A stretch of DNA of 64,000 nt from Mesorhizobium sp. (lineage in GTDB: Bacteria; Pseudomonadota; Alphaproteobacteria; Rhizobiales; Rhizobiaceae). Below, in pieces: positions 9,665 to 19,243 of this stretch. The notes under the pieces are model-generated. The model did no database searches and had not been told where the DNA came from. It saw only the letters and a list, made by a program, of their open reading frames with translations. Each line of letters begins with the position of its first letter. Position 1 is the first letter of the stretch. The stretch is from positions 77,023 to 141,022 of the forward strand of contig SAQR01000010.1 of the NCBI GenBank assembly GCA_004020365.1, given 5' to 3'. A program made the position numbers and the translations under genes.

Positions 9665-11035
9665 TCAGCCTCGCGTATTGACTGTCGCGCGCCACGAGCG
9701 CGCATAGTTTGCCCAGGCTGGGTCGGCCGGCGGTTCGAACCTTTCGCCTTTGGCTTGGACCATTCTTTGGTCCGACGCCAGCAAGGCAGCGCCGATGCTG
9801 GTGCCGGTTGCAGCCTCCGACGCGATGACGGCACGTGCGGTGGCTGCAGCGAGCATGCGCGTGAAAAGCCGGTTGCGGGCGAACGGGCCCTCGACGATCG
9901 TCGGGCCGTCGGCGCCGATCAGATCGAGGCAAGTCGCGGTCATCAGCGCCAGGTAGAAAGAGACGGCGGCAAAGCGCTGGCCGTTGTTGATGCCGTCCGT
10001 GTCAAGCCATGCGGCTCTGTGATGCGGGAACGGCCCCGAACCCTGTTGGGTCGAAGGCAGCAGGGACGTCTTCCGCGCCAGCACTGTTGCGACATCTGCT
10101 TCGGTCCAGCCTTCCGACTGGCCTTGCGTCAGCAGCGAAAACTCACGGCCGCCCATGAAGCGTGCCGACGGCACCGGATTGCCGAGTGCATTGACGTTAA
10201 CCAGCGTGTCGCGGGCCGGGTCGAGCGCGAACTTGTTGCCGCCAACCGCCATCGACACCACCCAGGTGCCGGTCGAGACGACCGAGAAGGGCGGCGTATC
10301 GGAGAGGAGATGCGGCAGCAGCGAGGCGTTGGAATCGTGCAGGCCGCACAAAACCGGCGTTTGCGGATCGAGCCCGGTCCGTGTCGCAAGCGCAGGCAGG
10401 ATCGGACCGAGGCGGTCCTTCGCCGACCGCACCGGCGCCATCAGCTGGCGCCATTGCATCTTGTCGACCAGCGACGAAAAATCCGCCTTCCACGGGTTCC
10501 ACAGGTCGGTGTGGCAGCCAAGCGAGGTCACTTCGTTGGCGGTGACGCCGGTCAGGCGCAACGCCCAGTATTGCGGGTACATCAGCATCGCGGCGACCTT
10601 GGCGAACTCCGCCGGGAAGCGCTTCTGCTGCCAGAAGAACTGTGCGCCGAGATTGAGGCCGGCCGGCAGGCGCGGCGTGCCCGTCTCGGCGAAGGCCGGA
10701 CGGATCGCGTCATAGTCCTCGGCAAGGGTGTCGGGCCCGGCAAATTCATAGTCGAGCACCGGCAGCGCCAGTTCGTCGGCAGCGTCCACCAGCACGCCCG
10801 TCGCGCCATGGGTGGTGATCGATATCGCTTCGATGGGCTGTTCGCGATTGATCTCGGCGAGGCTGTCGAGGATGAACGACCACAGAGGCTCGACATCGTG
10901 GTGCGGGTAGGGACCGTCAAGAACAGGCGCATTCGCCATGCGGCGCAGCGCAACTTCGCGTACATCGGCGAGATCGACCAGCGCCACCTTGGCATTGGTC
11001 TTGCCGATATCGATAACGGCGACGTGACGGGTCAT
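9665..11035 (-). CDS. rhaK: Carbohydrate kinase of the rhamnose locus (RhaK, FGGY family)
   Basis: 456 residues with the ASKHA/FGGY fold: phosphate-1 loop [15 protein letters not shown] at the N-terminus, STGTWVVSM (~235) as the second phosphate motif, and a [13 protein letters not shown] region near the C-terminus. In Rhizobium leguminosarum the equivalent kinase phosphorylates the rhamnose/rhamnulose intermediate and is also needed for uptake through the RhaSTPQ transporter. Its ATG overlaps the rhaU stop by 4 bases (ATGA), so it is the last gene of the seven-gene leftward operon. Assignment is by family and by position. Confidence 0.9.
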   Translation of the reverse strand: MTRHVAVIDIGKTNAKVALVDLADVREVALRRMANAPVLDGPYPHHDVEPLWSFILDSLAEINREQPIEAISITTHGATGVLVDAADELALPVLDYEFAGPDTLAEDYDAIRPAFAETGTPRLPAGLNLGAQFFWQQKRFPAEFAKVAAMLMYPQYWALRLTGVTANEVTSLGCHTDLWNPWKADFSSLVDKMQWRQLMAPVRSAKDRLGPILPALATRTGLDPQTPVLCGLHDSNASLLPHLLSDTPPFSVVSTGTWVVSMAVGGNKFALDPARDTLVNVNALGNPVPSARFMGGREFSLLTQGQSEGWTEADVATVLARKTSLLPSTQQGSGPFPHHRAAWLDTDGINNGQRFAAVSFYLALMTATCLDLIGADGPTIVEGPFARNRLFTRMLAAATARAVIASEAATGTSIGAALLASDQRMVQAKGERFEPPADPAWANYARSWRATVNTRG

Positions 11036-11349
11036 TCCATATGGAACATTGTTTCCAGCGGCACCGCCACCGGCTCGTTATCAGGCTTGGTCTCCATGAT
11101 GTCGGCCATCTCGGCCCACCAGCGCTGCATCACGGGATGCTTCGGCAGTTCGTCCATGCCGTGGTCGTCGCGCCGCCACAGCACGCCGAACAGTATGTTG
11201 GTCTCTTCGTCGAGATGGATCGAATAGTCGGAAACGCCGGCCTGTTTCAGCAGCGCCACCAGCGACGGCCAGATGTCGTCGTGGCGCCTTTTGTATTCGG
11301 CCTTCATGCCGGGATTGAGCTTCATCTTGAACGCGAATTTTTCGGCCAT
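11032..11349 (-). CDS. rhaU: L-rhamnose mutarotase
   Basis: A 105-residue dimeric alpha-beta barrel protein (RhaM/RhaU family) interconverting alpha and beta anomers of L-rhamnose. Signatures are the N-terminal [22 protein letters not shown], with the catalytic-region His, and the central [17 protein letters not shown], followed by WWAEMADIM. Length is as expected. It shares its first base with the end of rhaQ and overlaps rhaK by 4 bases, so translation is probably coupled. Confidence 0.95.
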   Translation of the reverse strand: MAEKFAFKMKLNPGMKAEYKRRHDDIWPSLVALLKQAGVSDYSIHLDEETNILFGVLWRRDDHGMDELPKHPVMQRWWAEMADIMETKPDNEPVAVPLETMFHME

Positions 11350-12350
11350 CAGGTAAAACGCTCCCGCCGCACCCGCCGCCAGACGATCGGCAGCGCGATG
11401 ACGATGATCAGCAGCAGGCCGATGAAGATCGACATGACGATCCCTGGCACGTTCAGCAGCCCCAAGCCAAAAGTCACCAGCCCCATGATGAAGGCCGCCA
11501 GCACCACGCCCACAATGCTGCCGGCGCCGCCCAGGATGCTGACGCCGCCCAGCACCACCATGGTGATGACTTCCAATTCATAGCCTTGCGCGATCGACGG
11601 CCGGGTCGAGCCGAGCCGCGAGGTGATCAACACCGAGGCGATGCCCGCCATCAGCCCGGTCAGGCAGAATAGGATGAACTTGATGCGGCCGACGCGCACG
11701 CCGGAAAACTGCGCAGCGACCGGGTTGTTGCCGATGGCGAAGACGCGGCGGCCGAAGCTGGTCCGGTGCAGCAGGAACCAGTAGATGACCGCCGCGACGA
11801 GGAACAGCGTCAGCTCGAACGACACCACCCACCAGACATAGCCCTGGCCGAAGAAGGCGAAGCTGGAGGGATAGCCCTTGTAGGCCTGGTCGCCGAGGAC
11901 GATGAAGGCGATGCCGCGAAACAGGCTCATCGTGCCGATGGTGACGACGATCGACGGCAATCCGAGCCTGGTGACGAGCAGCCCGTTGAAGGCGCCGCAG
12001 CCGAGCCCGACCAGGATGCCGATCGCCACCAGCGCCGGCGTGCCGGCGCCGGCCTGCACCGCCATGCCCATCATCGTCGAGGCCAGCGCAATGATGGCGG
12101 CGACCGACAGGTCGATCTCGCCGGAGATGATCAGCAGCGCCATGGCAAGCGCGATCAGCGCCTTTTCGGTGAAGTTGAAGGTCAGGTCCGACAGCGACCA
12201 GGCGTCGAGAAAATAGGGCGAGGCGAAGCTGTTGACGGCAAAGATGGCGACCGCCACCGCGACCAGCAGCGCCTCCCAGGAGAAGATCGCCGCGTTGAGC
12301 GGCTTGTCGAGCCGGTCGGGAATGTGGCGTGGGGCTGGGGTGTCGGTCAT
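11349..12350 (-). CDS. rhaQ: Rhamnose ABC transporter permease RhaQ
   Basis: A 333-residue RbsC/AraH-type inner-membrane permease, about 9-10 hydrophobic segments, with the conserved EAA-like loop region [19 protein letters not shown] (~215-235) and [19 protein letters not shown]. The start at 12350 ([19 protein letters not shown]) overlaps the rhaP stop as ATGA; longer in-frame extensions upstream run antiparallel to nothing conserved and lie inside rhaP. Works with RhaP, ATPase RhaT and binding protein RhaS. Confidence 0.93.
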   Translation of the reverse strand: MTDTPAPRHIPDRLDKPLNAAIFSWEALLVAVAVAIFAVNSFASPYFLDAWSLSDLTFNFTEKALIALAMALLIISGEIDLSVAAIIALASTMMGMAVQAGAGTPALVAIGILVGLGCGAFNGLLVTRLGLPSIVVTIGTMSLFRGIAFIVLGDQAYKGYPSSFAFFGQGYVWWVVSFELTLFLVAAVIYWFLLHRTSFGRRVFAIGNNPVAAQFSGVRVGRIKFILFCLTGLMAGIASVLITSRLGSTRPSIAQGYELEVITMVVLGGVSILGGAGSIVGVVLAAFIMGLVTFGLGLLNVPGIVMSIFIGLLLIIVIALPIVWRRVRRERFT

Positions 12351-13324
12351 GCCGCTTCCGCCTTCTTGAGAATGATGCGGCCTTGCCGGCGTTCGCCGCG
12401 CGCGTTGAGCACCACGGCCAGGATGATGGCGCTGCCCGAAATCGCCATCTGCCAGAACGGCGAGATGTTGATCACCGGCAGCGCGTTGGAGATGATGCCG
12501 AGGAACAGCGCGCCGAGCACCGCGCCGCCGACCGAGCCGATGCCGCCGGCGATCGAGATGCCGCCGATGACGCAGGCGGCGATGATGTTGAGCTCGTAGC
12601 CGTTGGCGACCTCGACCGAGGCGATGACATAGCGCGAGATCCAGAGATAGCCGCAGAGACCGGCGGCCATCCCCGAAATGCAGAAGACGATGAACTTGGT
12701 GCGGCCGACGTCGATGCCGGCGTAGACCGACGCGGTTGGATTGACGCCGATGGCATAGATCGAGCGGCCGAGCGCGGTGCGCGTCATCAACAGGAAGAAC
12801 AAGGCGATCACCAGTATGGCGATCCACGACAGCACCGGAATGCCGAGAAAGGCCGCGCGCTGCAGGCCGATGAAATCAGGGCTCATCTGATCGGCATTGA
12901 CCCAGGCGCCGCCTGAAATGACGAAGGTGGCGCCGCGATAGATGGTGAGCGTGCCGAGCGTCACCACGATCGAGGGAATGTTCAGGCGCCATACCAAAAA
13001 ACCGTTGATGGCGCCGAGCACCAGGCCGCCCAGAAGGGCTATGACGATCAGCAGCGGGATCGGGATTGCCGGATGCGCTGCGTTCAGCATCGCCACCACC
13101 ATGCCGGTGAAGCACAGGTTCGACGCCATCGACAGGTCGATCGAGCGGGTCAGGATCACCACCATCTGCCCCAGCGCCAGGATTATCAGGATCGAGGTAT
13201 CGTTGAACACCTGGCGCAGATTGCCGAAGGCGGCAAAGCCCGGAAAGCGCATCGAGATCAGCCCGATCAGCACAACGATTGCCGCGAGCAGCCAGACTTC
13301 GCGGTATTTGAGGAAAACCTTCAT
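12347..13324 (-). CDS. rhaP: Rhamnose ABC transporter permease RhaP
   Basis: A 325-residue polytopic permease of the ribose/rhamnose CUT2 class. LGRSIYAIGVNPTASVYAGI (~205-224) is the cytoplasmic coupling loop and GGISIAGGIGSVGGAVLG the conserved glycine-rich helix. The ATG overlaps the rhaT stop by 4 bases and the stop overlaps the rhaQ start, giving tight translational coupling. Together with RhaQ it forms the membrane channel. Confidence 0.93.
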   Translation of the reverse strand: MKVFLKYREVWLLAAIVVLIGLISMRFPGFAAFGNLRQVFNDTSILIILALGQMVVILTRSIDLSMASNLCFTGMVVAMLNAAHPAIPIPLLIVIALLGGLVLGAINGFLVWRLNIPSIVVTLGTLTIYRGATFVISGGAWVNADQMSPDFIGLQRAAFLGIPVLSWIAILVIALFFLLMTRTALGRSIYAIGVNPTASVYAGIDVGRTKFIVFCISGMAAGLCGYLWISRYVIASVEVANGYELNIIAACVIGGISIAGGIGSVGGAVLGALFLGIISNALPVINISPFWQMAISGSAIILAVVLNARGERRQGRIILKKAEAA

Positions 13325-14862
13325 GCTGCAATCCCTGCTGCCGTCTTGACCAGCGTTTCGGCGTCGAGCCCCTTGTTGTCATAGATCGAGGCGATGCGGC
13401 CCTCGCGCATGACGACGACGCGGTCGGACATGCCGAGGATCTCGGGCAGTTCGGACGACACCATGATCACCGACAACCCTTGAGCGACCAGCTCGGCCAT
13501 GAAGCCGTGCACGGCGGCCTTCGAGCCGATGTCGATGCCTTTGGTCGGCTCGTCGAGGATGATCACCTTGGGCGCGGTCGCCAGCCATTTGGCGATGACG
13601 ATCTTCTGCTGGTTGCCGCCCGACAGCGTGCCGACATCCTGGCTGAGCGAGGCGGCGCGCAAATCGAGCCGCTCGGTGTAGGAGCGGGCCAGCGCGAACT
13701 CTTCGGCCAGCTGCAACACACCTGACTTCGACGTGCGCTTGAGCGAGGGCAGCGAGATATTCTGGAAGATCGGCAGGCCGATCACCACGCCCTGCTTGCC
13801 GCGTTCTTCCGGCACATAGACGATGCCGGCGTCGATCGAATCCGCCGCCGATTTCGGCACGATCGCCTTGCCTTCGAGCGTGATCGTGCCGCTGCTGGTG
13901 CGGGTGATGCCTGATATTGCCTGCATCACCTCGCTGCGGCCGGCGCCGACAAGACCGTAGAAGCCGAGGATTTCGCCCCTGTGGAGCTCGAAGCCGATGT
14001 CGTCGAACTCGGTCGGGTGCGACAGGCCGGAGACGGCAAGCACCGGCGCGCCGATCTCGGCCTTGCGTTGCGGAAAGATGTGATCGACGGCGCGGCCGAC
14101 CATCATGCGCACGATCTGGCTCTGGCCGGCATCCCTGATCAGGCCTTCGCCGACCATCTCGCCGTCGCGGAACACCGTATAGCGGTCGGCGATGCGGTAG
14201 ATCTCGTCGAACTTGTGGCTGATGAACAGGATCGCCTTGCCTTCGCTCTTCAGGAACTCGACCAGCAAAAACAGCTCCTCGATCTCCTTCAGCGACAGCG
14301 CTGCGGTCGGCTCGTCCATGATGACGATCTGGGCGTCGATCGACATGGCGCGGGCGACGGCGACGAGGTGCTTGTTGGCGATGCCAAGGTCCTTCAGCCG
14401 CGCATCGGCGTCGATGTGGCCGGCGCCCATCGTATCAAGGACTTCACGGGCATTCTTGCGCATGGTGCGCCAGTCGATGGTTCCGAAGCGCGATCGCGGC
14501 GCATGGCCGAGAAAGATGTTTTCGGCCACCGTCAGGTCGTCGAACAGCACAGTTTCCTGATGGATGGCGGTGATGCCATGCCCGAAGGCGGCATGCGCGC
14601 TGGGCAAGGTGACGGCCTGGCCATCTATACTGATCGTGCCTGTGTCAGGCTGGTAGATGCCGGTCATGATCTTGACCAGCGTCGACTTGCCGGCGCCGTT
14701 CTCGCCGATCAGCGCGGTTACCTGGCCGGGGTAGAGCGACAGGCTGACGTCGTGCAGCGCGCGCACGCCGGGAAAACTCTTCGAGATGCCGGACAGAGTC
14801 AGGCGCGGAGCCGCAGCCAGAGGCTGCTCGGTGGTCGGGTTGAGTTGGGCTGTCGTGTCCAT
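13321..14862 (-). CDS. rhaT: Rhamnose ABC transporter ATP-binding protein RhaT
   Basis: A 513-residue CUT2-type ATPase with two fused ABC domains. The N-terminal copy has Walker A GENGAGKST, the Q-loop region HQETV and Walker B IVIMDEPTAALS; the C-terminal copy has GLVGAGRSE in place of a canonical Walker A, signature LSGGNQQK and Walker B VIILDEPTKGID, as usual for RbsA/AraG-like proteins. The ATG at 14862 (MDTTAQLNP) is preferred; an upstream TTG at 14949 would overlap the rhaS stop but adds 29 residues of low-complexity sequence. Confidence 0.93.
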   Translation of the reverse strand: MDTTAQLNPTTEQPLAAAPRLTLSGISKSFPGVRALHDVSLSLYPGQVTALIGENGAGKSTLVKIMTGIYQPDTGTISIDGQAVTLPSAHAAFGHGITAIHQETVLFDDLTVAENIFLGHAPRSRFGTIDWRTMRKNAREVLDTMGAGHIDADARLKDLGIANKHLVAVARAMSIDAQIVIMDEPTAALSLKEIEELFLLVEFLKSEGKAILFISHKFDEIYRIADRYTVFRDGEMVGEGLIRDAGQSQIVRMMVGRAVDHIFPQRKAEIGAPVLAVSGLSHPTEFDDIGFELHRGEILGFYGLVGAGRSEVMQAISGITRTSSGTITLEGKAIVPKSAADSIDAGIVYVPEERGKQGVVIGLPIFQNISLPSLKRTSKSGVLQLAEEFALARSYTERLDLRAASLSQDVGTLSGGNQQKIVIAKWLATAPKVIILDEPTKGIDIGSKAAVHGFMAELVAQGLSVIMVSSELPEILGMSDRVVVMREGRIASIYDNKGLDAETLVKTAAGIAA

Positions 14863-14945
14863 GGTCGTATCAAGCCCTGAAGCAGGTCCGTTTGAGGACG
14901 CGGCGGAACCTGAGCCCCGCCGCGCCGGCTTGAAGCGCTCCAGGA

Positions 14946-15941
14946 TCAATAGATCTTGGAGAACTCTTCGATGTTCGACTTGTCGAACTTGAAGGGCGGT
15001 GCCATCGCGGCCGAGTTGGTGTCGTCGAGGGTGACCTTGCCGACGCGGCCGATCGACAGCGTCGCACCCGGCTTGGCTTCTTCCTTCTTCACCGCCAGAT
15101 CATGGGCGAGGTAGACGGCCGAGTAGCCGAGATCGATCGGGTTCCACAGCGCAACCGCCTGGCTGGCGCCGTTGTCGATGAACTTCTTGAACTCCGACGG
15201 CAGCGCCAGACCGGTGACGTTGACCTTGCCGATCAGGCCCTGGTCGGTCACCACCTGGGCGGCGGCGACGACGCCGACCGTGGTCGGTGCGATGATCGCC
15301 TTGAGGTTCGGATAGGATTTTAGCAGGCCCTTGGCCTCGTCCGTGCTCTTGGCCGAGTCGTCGTCGCCGTAGACGGTGGCGACGAGATTGATCTTGGGGA
15401 ACTTCTCCGGCAGCACCTTCTTGGCCGCTTCGATCCAGGCATTCTGGTTGGTCGCGGTCGACGAAGCCGACAGGATCGCGACATCGCCGCCTTCCGGCAG
15501 ATAGTCGGCGGCAAGCTTGATGATGGTCTCGCCGATCAGGTTGGTGTCCGAGGGGTTGAGGTGGAGCTGGCGGCCTTCCGGAGCGACGCCCGAATCCCAC
15601 GAGATGACGGTGATGCCGCGATCCATCGCCTTCTTCAGCGCCGGAACCAGCGCGTCGGCGTCATTGGCCGAAATGGCGATGGCGTCGACTTTTTGGGCGA
15701 TCAGCGAATTGACCACCTCGATCTGGGCTTCGGCGGTCGCCTTGGTCGGGCCGGTGTAGATGATGTCGACGTCGCCGAGTTCCTTGGCCGCCTCTTCTGC
15801 GCCCTTGTTGGCGGCATCGAAGAAGCCGTTGCCGAGCGACTTCACCACCAGTGCGATCTTGACGTTCTCGGCATAGGCGGCATTCACGAACATGGCGGCG
15901 GAGAACGCCGCCGTAACCATCAATTTCTTCAGAAAGCTCAT
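14946..15941 (-). CDS. rhaS: Rhamnose-binding periplasmic protein RhaS
   Basis: 331 residues: a signal peptide (MSFLKKLMVTAAFSAAMF, predicted cleavage after AYA near residue 24) and a type I periplasmic binding protein fold (peripla_BP_4), with the typical start KIALVVKSLGNGFFDAANKG and VDAIAISANDADALVPAL. It delivers L-rhamnose to RhaPQT. A strong GGGAGGA precedes the ATG. It follows rhaR after 49 bases. Confidence 0.94.
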   Translation of the reverse strand: MSFLKKLMVTAAFSAAMFVNAAYAENVKIALVVKSLGNGFFDAANKGAEEAAKELGDVDIIYTGPTKATAEAQIEVVNSLIAQKVDAIAISANDADALVPALKKAMDRGITVISWDSGVAPEGRQLHLNPSDTNLIGETIIKLAADYLPEGGDVAILSASSTATNQNAWIEAAKKVLPEKFPKINLVATVYGDDDSAKSTDEAKGLLKSYPNLKAIIAPTTVGVVAAAQVVTDQGLIGKVNVTGLALPSEFKKFIDNGASQAVALWNPIDLGYSAVYLAHDLAVKKEEAKPGATLSIGRVGKVTLDDTNSAAMAPPFKFDKSNIEEFSKIY

Positions 15942-15990
15942 CGAATATCCTCCCTTGAGCGTTGCATTCCATCCATCGCCGCTGCCAGCC

Positions 15991-16800
15991 TCAGGCCTGC
16001 AGCGAAGATTCTTCCCTTTTGGCTGGCGTTGTGCGGGCTACGATCAGCGTCACACCAGCGGCCTCCAACATCTTGGCCTCGCGATCCTCGATACCGTCGT
16101 CGGTGATGACGGTGGCGATGCGCGACAGGCCGCACAGGATCAGGCTCGATCGCCTGCGGAACTTCGACGAGTCGACCAGCACCACCAGCTCGTCGGCCTG
16201 GTCGATCAGTTTCTGCTCGGCCTGGATCAGCAGCGGATCGCCTTCCATCAGGCCGAGCGGCCCAAGCCCTTGCGCGCCCATGAACATGCGGCGCGCATAG
16301 AAATTACGCGTCACGTCATTTTCGAACGGCGACAGGATGATGTTCTGCTCGCGGTAGATGGTGCCGCCCGACAGCATCACCGTGTTCTTGGAGTGTTTGA
16401 GCAGGTGCTCGGCGATCGGAAAGGAATTGGTGAAGATCGGCATGCGGCGGCCGGTCAGGAAATGCACCATCTGGAAGGTGGTGGTGCCGCCATTGATGAT
16501 GATCGGCTCGCCGTCCTTGCACAGTTCCACGGCATCCCGCGCGATCGCCCGCTTCTGCGCAGCGTTGATCGTCTCGTTGACGGAAAAAGGCCGGCCGGCA
16601 AGGCCGATGAATTGCGGCGGGGTGATCGCCTCGGCGCCGCCACGCACGCGGCGCAGGCGCTTTTGCACGTGCAATGCGGCGATGTCGCGCCGGATCGTCG
16701 CCTCGGACGAGTCCGTCAGGTCGACCATCTCCTGCACCGTCACCACAGGCTTTTCCTGGACGGCGGACAAAATGATCCTGTGGCGCTCTTTTTCGTGCAT
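15991..16800 (-). CDS. rhaR: DeoR-family transcriptional regulator of rhamnose catabolism
   Basis: 269 residues. Residues ~1-57 form the DeoR-type winged helix (HRIILSAVQEKPVVTVQEMV...SEATIRRDIAAL); the rest is the DeoR sensor domain with the phosphosugar-binding region NGGTTTFQMV (~115) and the DSSKF motif (~209) near the end. In R. leguminosarum the homologous RhaR is the negative regulator of the locus. GGGAGGA sits 5 bases before the ATG. It is the first gene of the leftward operon and shares the regulatory region with rhaD. Confidence 0.92.
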   Translation of the reverse strand: MHEKERHRIILSAVQEKPVVTVQEMVDLTDSSEATIRRDIAALHVQKRLRRVRGGAEAITPPQFIGLAGRPFSVNETINAAQKRAIARDAVELCKDGEPIIINGGTTTFQMVHFLTGRRMPIFTNSFPIAEHLLKHSKNTVMLSGGTIYREQNIILSPFENDVTRNFYARRMFMGAQGLGPLGLMEGDPLLIQAEQKLIDQADELVVLVDSSKFRRRSSLILCGLSRIATVITDDGIEDREAKMLEAAGVTLIVARTTPAKREESSLQA

Positions 16801-16818
16801 GGTTCCTCCCTGCCATCA

Positions 16819-16848
16819 CATCTAGGCACTCAAAACGCGCAGTGTCAA
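16819..16848 (-). promoter_or_regulatory. Predicted sigma-70-type promoter of the leftward rhaRSTPQUK operon
   Basis: On the minus strand TTGACA (16843-16848) and TAGATG (16819-16824) are separated by 18 bases; transcription would begin near 16812, just ahead of the rhaR ribosome site. The -35 is perfect and the -10 matches in 3-4 positions. Confidence 0.55.
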
Positions 16849-16887
16849 TCATTTCCGATCAGATAAATCCATTGTGCAGCGCAATAT

Positions 16888-16937
16888 GATCGTTGTTGAT
16901 CGTTTGTGATTGACAATGCCGCCGCTTGCGTAGAAAT
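16888..16937 (+). promoter_or_regulatory. Ten-base direct repeats and candidate rhaD promoter
   Basis: Three phased copies of a GATCGTTGTT-like unit begin at about 16889, 16899 and 16909 (GATCGTTGTT, GATCGTTTGT, GATTGACAAT). The third contains TTGACA (16910-16915), and TAGAAA (16931-16936) lies 15 bases on, a short spacer. Helically phased repeats overlapping a promoter are typical of DeoR-family operators, so this is the likely RhaR target; that link is inference. Confidence 0.45.
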
Positions 16938-16993
16938 TCGGACGCAAAGGGACCGCGCCTTTTTGCGCGTCTCACGTCACGGGAGGATTACCT

Positions 16994-19096
16994 ATGCTTG
17001 ACACGCGCTCCGGCACGCGCCTCGCCAATCTTTGGGATGAGGCGAAAGCCCTGGCAATGAGCGAGCCGGAACGTCTCGTCTATCGCTCGAATGTTCTTGG
17101 CTCCGACAAGCGCGTCACCAACTATGGCGGCGGCAACACCTCTTCCAAGATCTGGCAAAAGGATCCGCTCACCGGCGAAAGCGTGGAGGTGCTGTGGGTG
17201 AAGGGTTCGGGCGGCGACAGCGCCTCGATTAAAACAGACGGTTTCGCCACCCTCTACATGGATAAGTTGCGTGCGCTTAAGGGTCTCTATCGCGGCCTCG
17301 AGCATGAGGACGAGATGGTCGCCTATCTGCCGCATTGCACCTTCAATCTTAACCCACGCGCGGCCTCGATCGACACGCCGCTGCATGCCTTCGTGCCGAA
17401 GCCGCATGTCGACCACATGCATCCCGACGCCATCATCGCGATTGCCGCCGCCAGGGATTCGCAGGCGCTGACCAGGGAGATCTTCGGCGAGACGATCGGC
17501 TGGCTGCCATGGAAGCGCCCGGGCTTCGAACTCGGCCTGTGGCTGGAAAAATTCTGCTCCGAAAACCCTGAGGCCAAGGGTGTCGTGCTGGCGAGCCATG
17601 GCCTGTTCACCTGGGGCGACAGCCCTCGGGAATGCTACGAGACGACGATCTCGGTGATCAATCGGGCGATCGAATGGTTCGAGCGCAAGTCTGAAGGCAA
17701 GCCGATCTTCGGCGGCGAAGTCGTCAAATCGCTCGACGCGCCGGCGCGTCGCGCCGTGGCGGCAAGGCTGATGCCGAGGATCCGCGGCCTGATCTCGGAG
17801 AAGAGCCACAAGCTTGGCCATTTCGACGATTCGCCGGCCGTGCTCGAATTCGTCAATTCGAAGGATTTGCGCCCGCTGGCGGCGCTCGGCACCTCCTGCC
17901 CGGATCATTTCCTGCGCACCAAGATTTGGCCGCTGGTCATCGAGTTCGATCCCAAAAATCCCGATGTTGATGCCGTCATCGCCCGCCTCGCCGACGATTT
18001 GGCGGAGTATCGCGTTGGCTACCAGGCCTATTATGACAGGTGCAAGCATGCGGATTCGCCGCCGGTGCGTGATCCGAACGCCGTGGTCTATCTGATGCCC
18101 GGCGTCGGCATGTTCACCTTCGCCGGCGACAAGGCGACGGCGCGCATTTCGGGCGAATTCTACGTCAATGCCATCAATGTCATGCGCGGCGCCTCGACGG
18201 TGTCGACCTATGTCGGACTGCCCGAGCAGGAAGCGTTCGACATCGAGTACTGGCTGCTCGAAGAGGCAAAGCTGCAGCGCCTGCCAAAGCCGAAGGCGCT
18301 TGCCGGCCAGATCGCGCTGGTCACCGGCGGCGCCGGCGGCATCGGCCGGGCGACGGCCAACCGGCTGCTGCGCGAAGGCGCCTGCGTCGTGCTGGCCGAC
18401 ATCGACGAGACCGCCCTTGCCGGCGCCAATGACGAGTTGGCCAAGGCCTATGGCAATGATTTCGTGCGGCCGGTGGTGATCGACGTCACCTCAGAGGACC
18501 AGGTGATCTCCGGTTTCGCCGAAACGGCGGTCGAGTTCGGCGGCATCGACATTCTGGTGTCGAATGCCGGCCTGGCAACCTCGGCGCCGATCGAGGAGAC
18601 GACGCTGGCGCTGTGGAACAAGAACATGGACATCTTGTCGACCGGCTATTTCCTCGCTTCGCGCGAAGCATTCCGGCTGTTCCGGGCGCAGAAGATCGGC
18701 GGCAATGTCGTCTTCGTCGCCTCCAAGAACGGGCTTGCGGCATCGCCTAATGCCGCCGCCTATTGCACGGCCAAGGCGGCCGAGATCCATCTGGCGCGCT
18801 GCCTGGCGCTGGAGGGCGCGGAAGCGCAGATCAGGGTCAATGTCGTCAATCCAGACGCCGTGCTGCGCGGCTCGAAGATCTGGACCGGCGAGTGGAAGGA
18901 ACAGCGCGCCGCCGCCTACAAGATGTCGACTGACGATCTGGAGGAGCACTACCGTTCGCGCTCGATGCTGAAGCGTTCGGTGTTCCCCGAAGACATCGCC
19001 GAGGCGATCTATTTCTTCGCCTCCGACATGTCGGCCAAATCGACCGGCAACATCGTCAATGTCGACGCCGGCAACGCCCAGAGTTTTACGCGCTAG
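16994..19096 (+). CDS. rhaD: Bifunctional rhamnulose-1-phosphate aldolase / short-chain dehydrogenase
   Basis: 700 residues in two domains. Residues ~30-390 are a class II (zinc) aldolase with GGGNTSSK (~50) and the metal cluster HVDHMHPDAI (~140). Residues ~430-700 are a short-chain dehydrogenase with TGGAGGIG (~442-449) and YCTAKAAE (YxxxK). The fusion is known as RhaD in rhizobia, where it cleaves rhamnulose-1-phosphate to dihydroxyacetone phosphate and lactaldehyde and oxidises the aldehyde. The start has GGGAGG 7 bases upstream. First gene of the rightward rhaDI unit. Confidence 0.95.
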   Translation: MLDTRSGTRLANLWDEAKALAMSEPERLVYRSNVLGSDKRVTNYGGGNTSSKIWQKDPLTGESVEVLWVKGSGGDSASIKTDGFATLYMDKLRALKGLYRGLEHEDEMVAYLPHCTFNLNPRAASIDTPLHAFVPKPHVDHMHPDAIIAIAAARDSQALTREIFGETIGWLPWKRPGFELGLWLEKFCSENPEAKGVVLASHGLFTWGDSPRECYETTISVINRAIEWFERKSEGKPIFGGEVVKSLDAPARRAVAARLMPRIRGLISEKSHKLGHFDDSPAVLEFVNSKDLRPLAALGTSCPDHFLRTKIWPLVIEFDPKNPDVDAVIARLADDLAEYRVGYQAYYDRCKHADSPPVRDPNAVVYLMPGVGMFTFAGDKATARISGEFYVNAINVMRGASTVSTYVGLPEQEAFDIEYWLLEEAKLQRLPKPKALAGQIALVTGGAGGIGRATANRLLREGACVVLADIDETALAGANDELAKAYGNDFVRPVVIDVTSEDQVISGFAETAVEFGGIDILVSNAGLATSAPIEETTLALWNKNMDILSTGYFLASREAFRLFRAQKIGGNVVFVASKNGLAASPNAAAYCTAKAAEIHLARCLALEGAEAQIRVNVVNPDAVLRGSKIWTGEWKEQRAAAYKMSTDDLEEHYRSRSMLKRSVFPEDIAEAIYFFASDMSAKSTGNIVNVDAGNAQSFTR

Positions 19097-19100
19097 CTTT

Positions 19101-19207
19101 TTACCCTCCCCTTGTGGGGAGGGTCGGCAGGCAGTCGCCGCGAAGCGGCGATTGCCCGACGGGGCGGGGGTACCTCGCCCGGCCCTGCGGCCACCTCCTC
19201 ACAAGGG
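19101..19207. repeat. Palindromic intergenic repeat between rhaD and rhaI
   Basis: The gap holds CCCTCCCCTTGTGGGGAGGG (a hairpin), GCAGTCGCCGCGAAGCGGCGATTGCC (a second perfect palindrome) and a GC-rich tail ending CTCACAAGGGGC. This GTGGGGAGGG-type module is common in rhizobial intergenic DNA. It may attenuate or stabilise the rhaDI transcript; there is no direct evidence. Confidence 0.7.
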
Positions 19208-19243
19208 GCAGCGCCAACCGAACGCATATTGGGAGGAAGCACC

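Noticed and set aside
9755-11227. 490-codon + strand frame opposite rhaK/rhaU
   Set aside because: Shadow of two well-supported, coupled rha genes.
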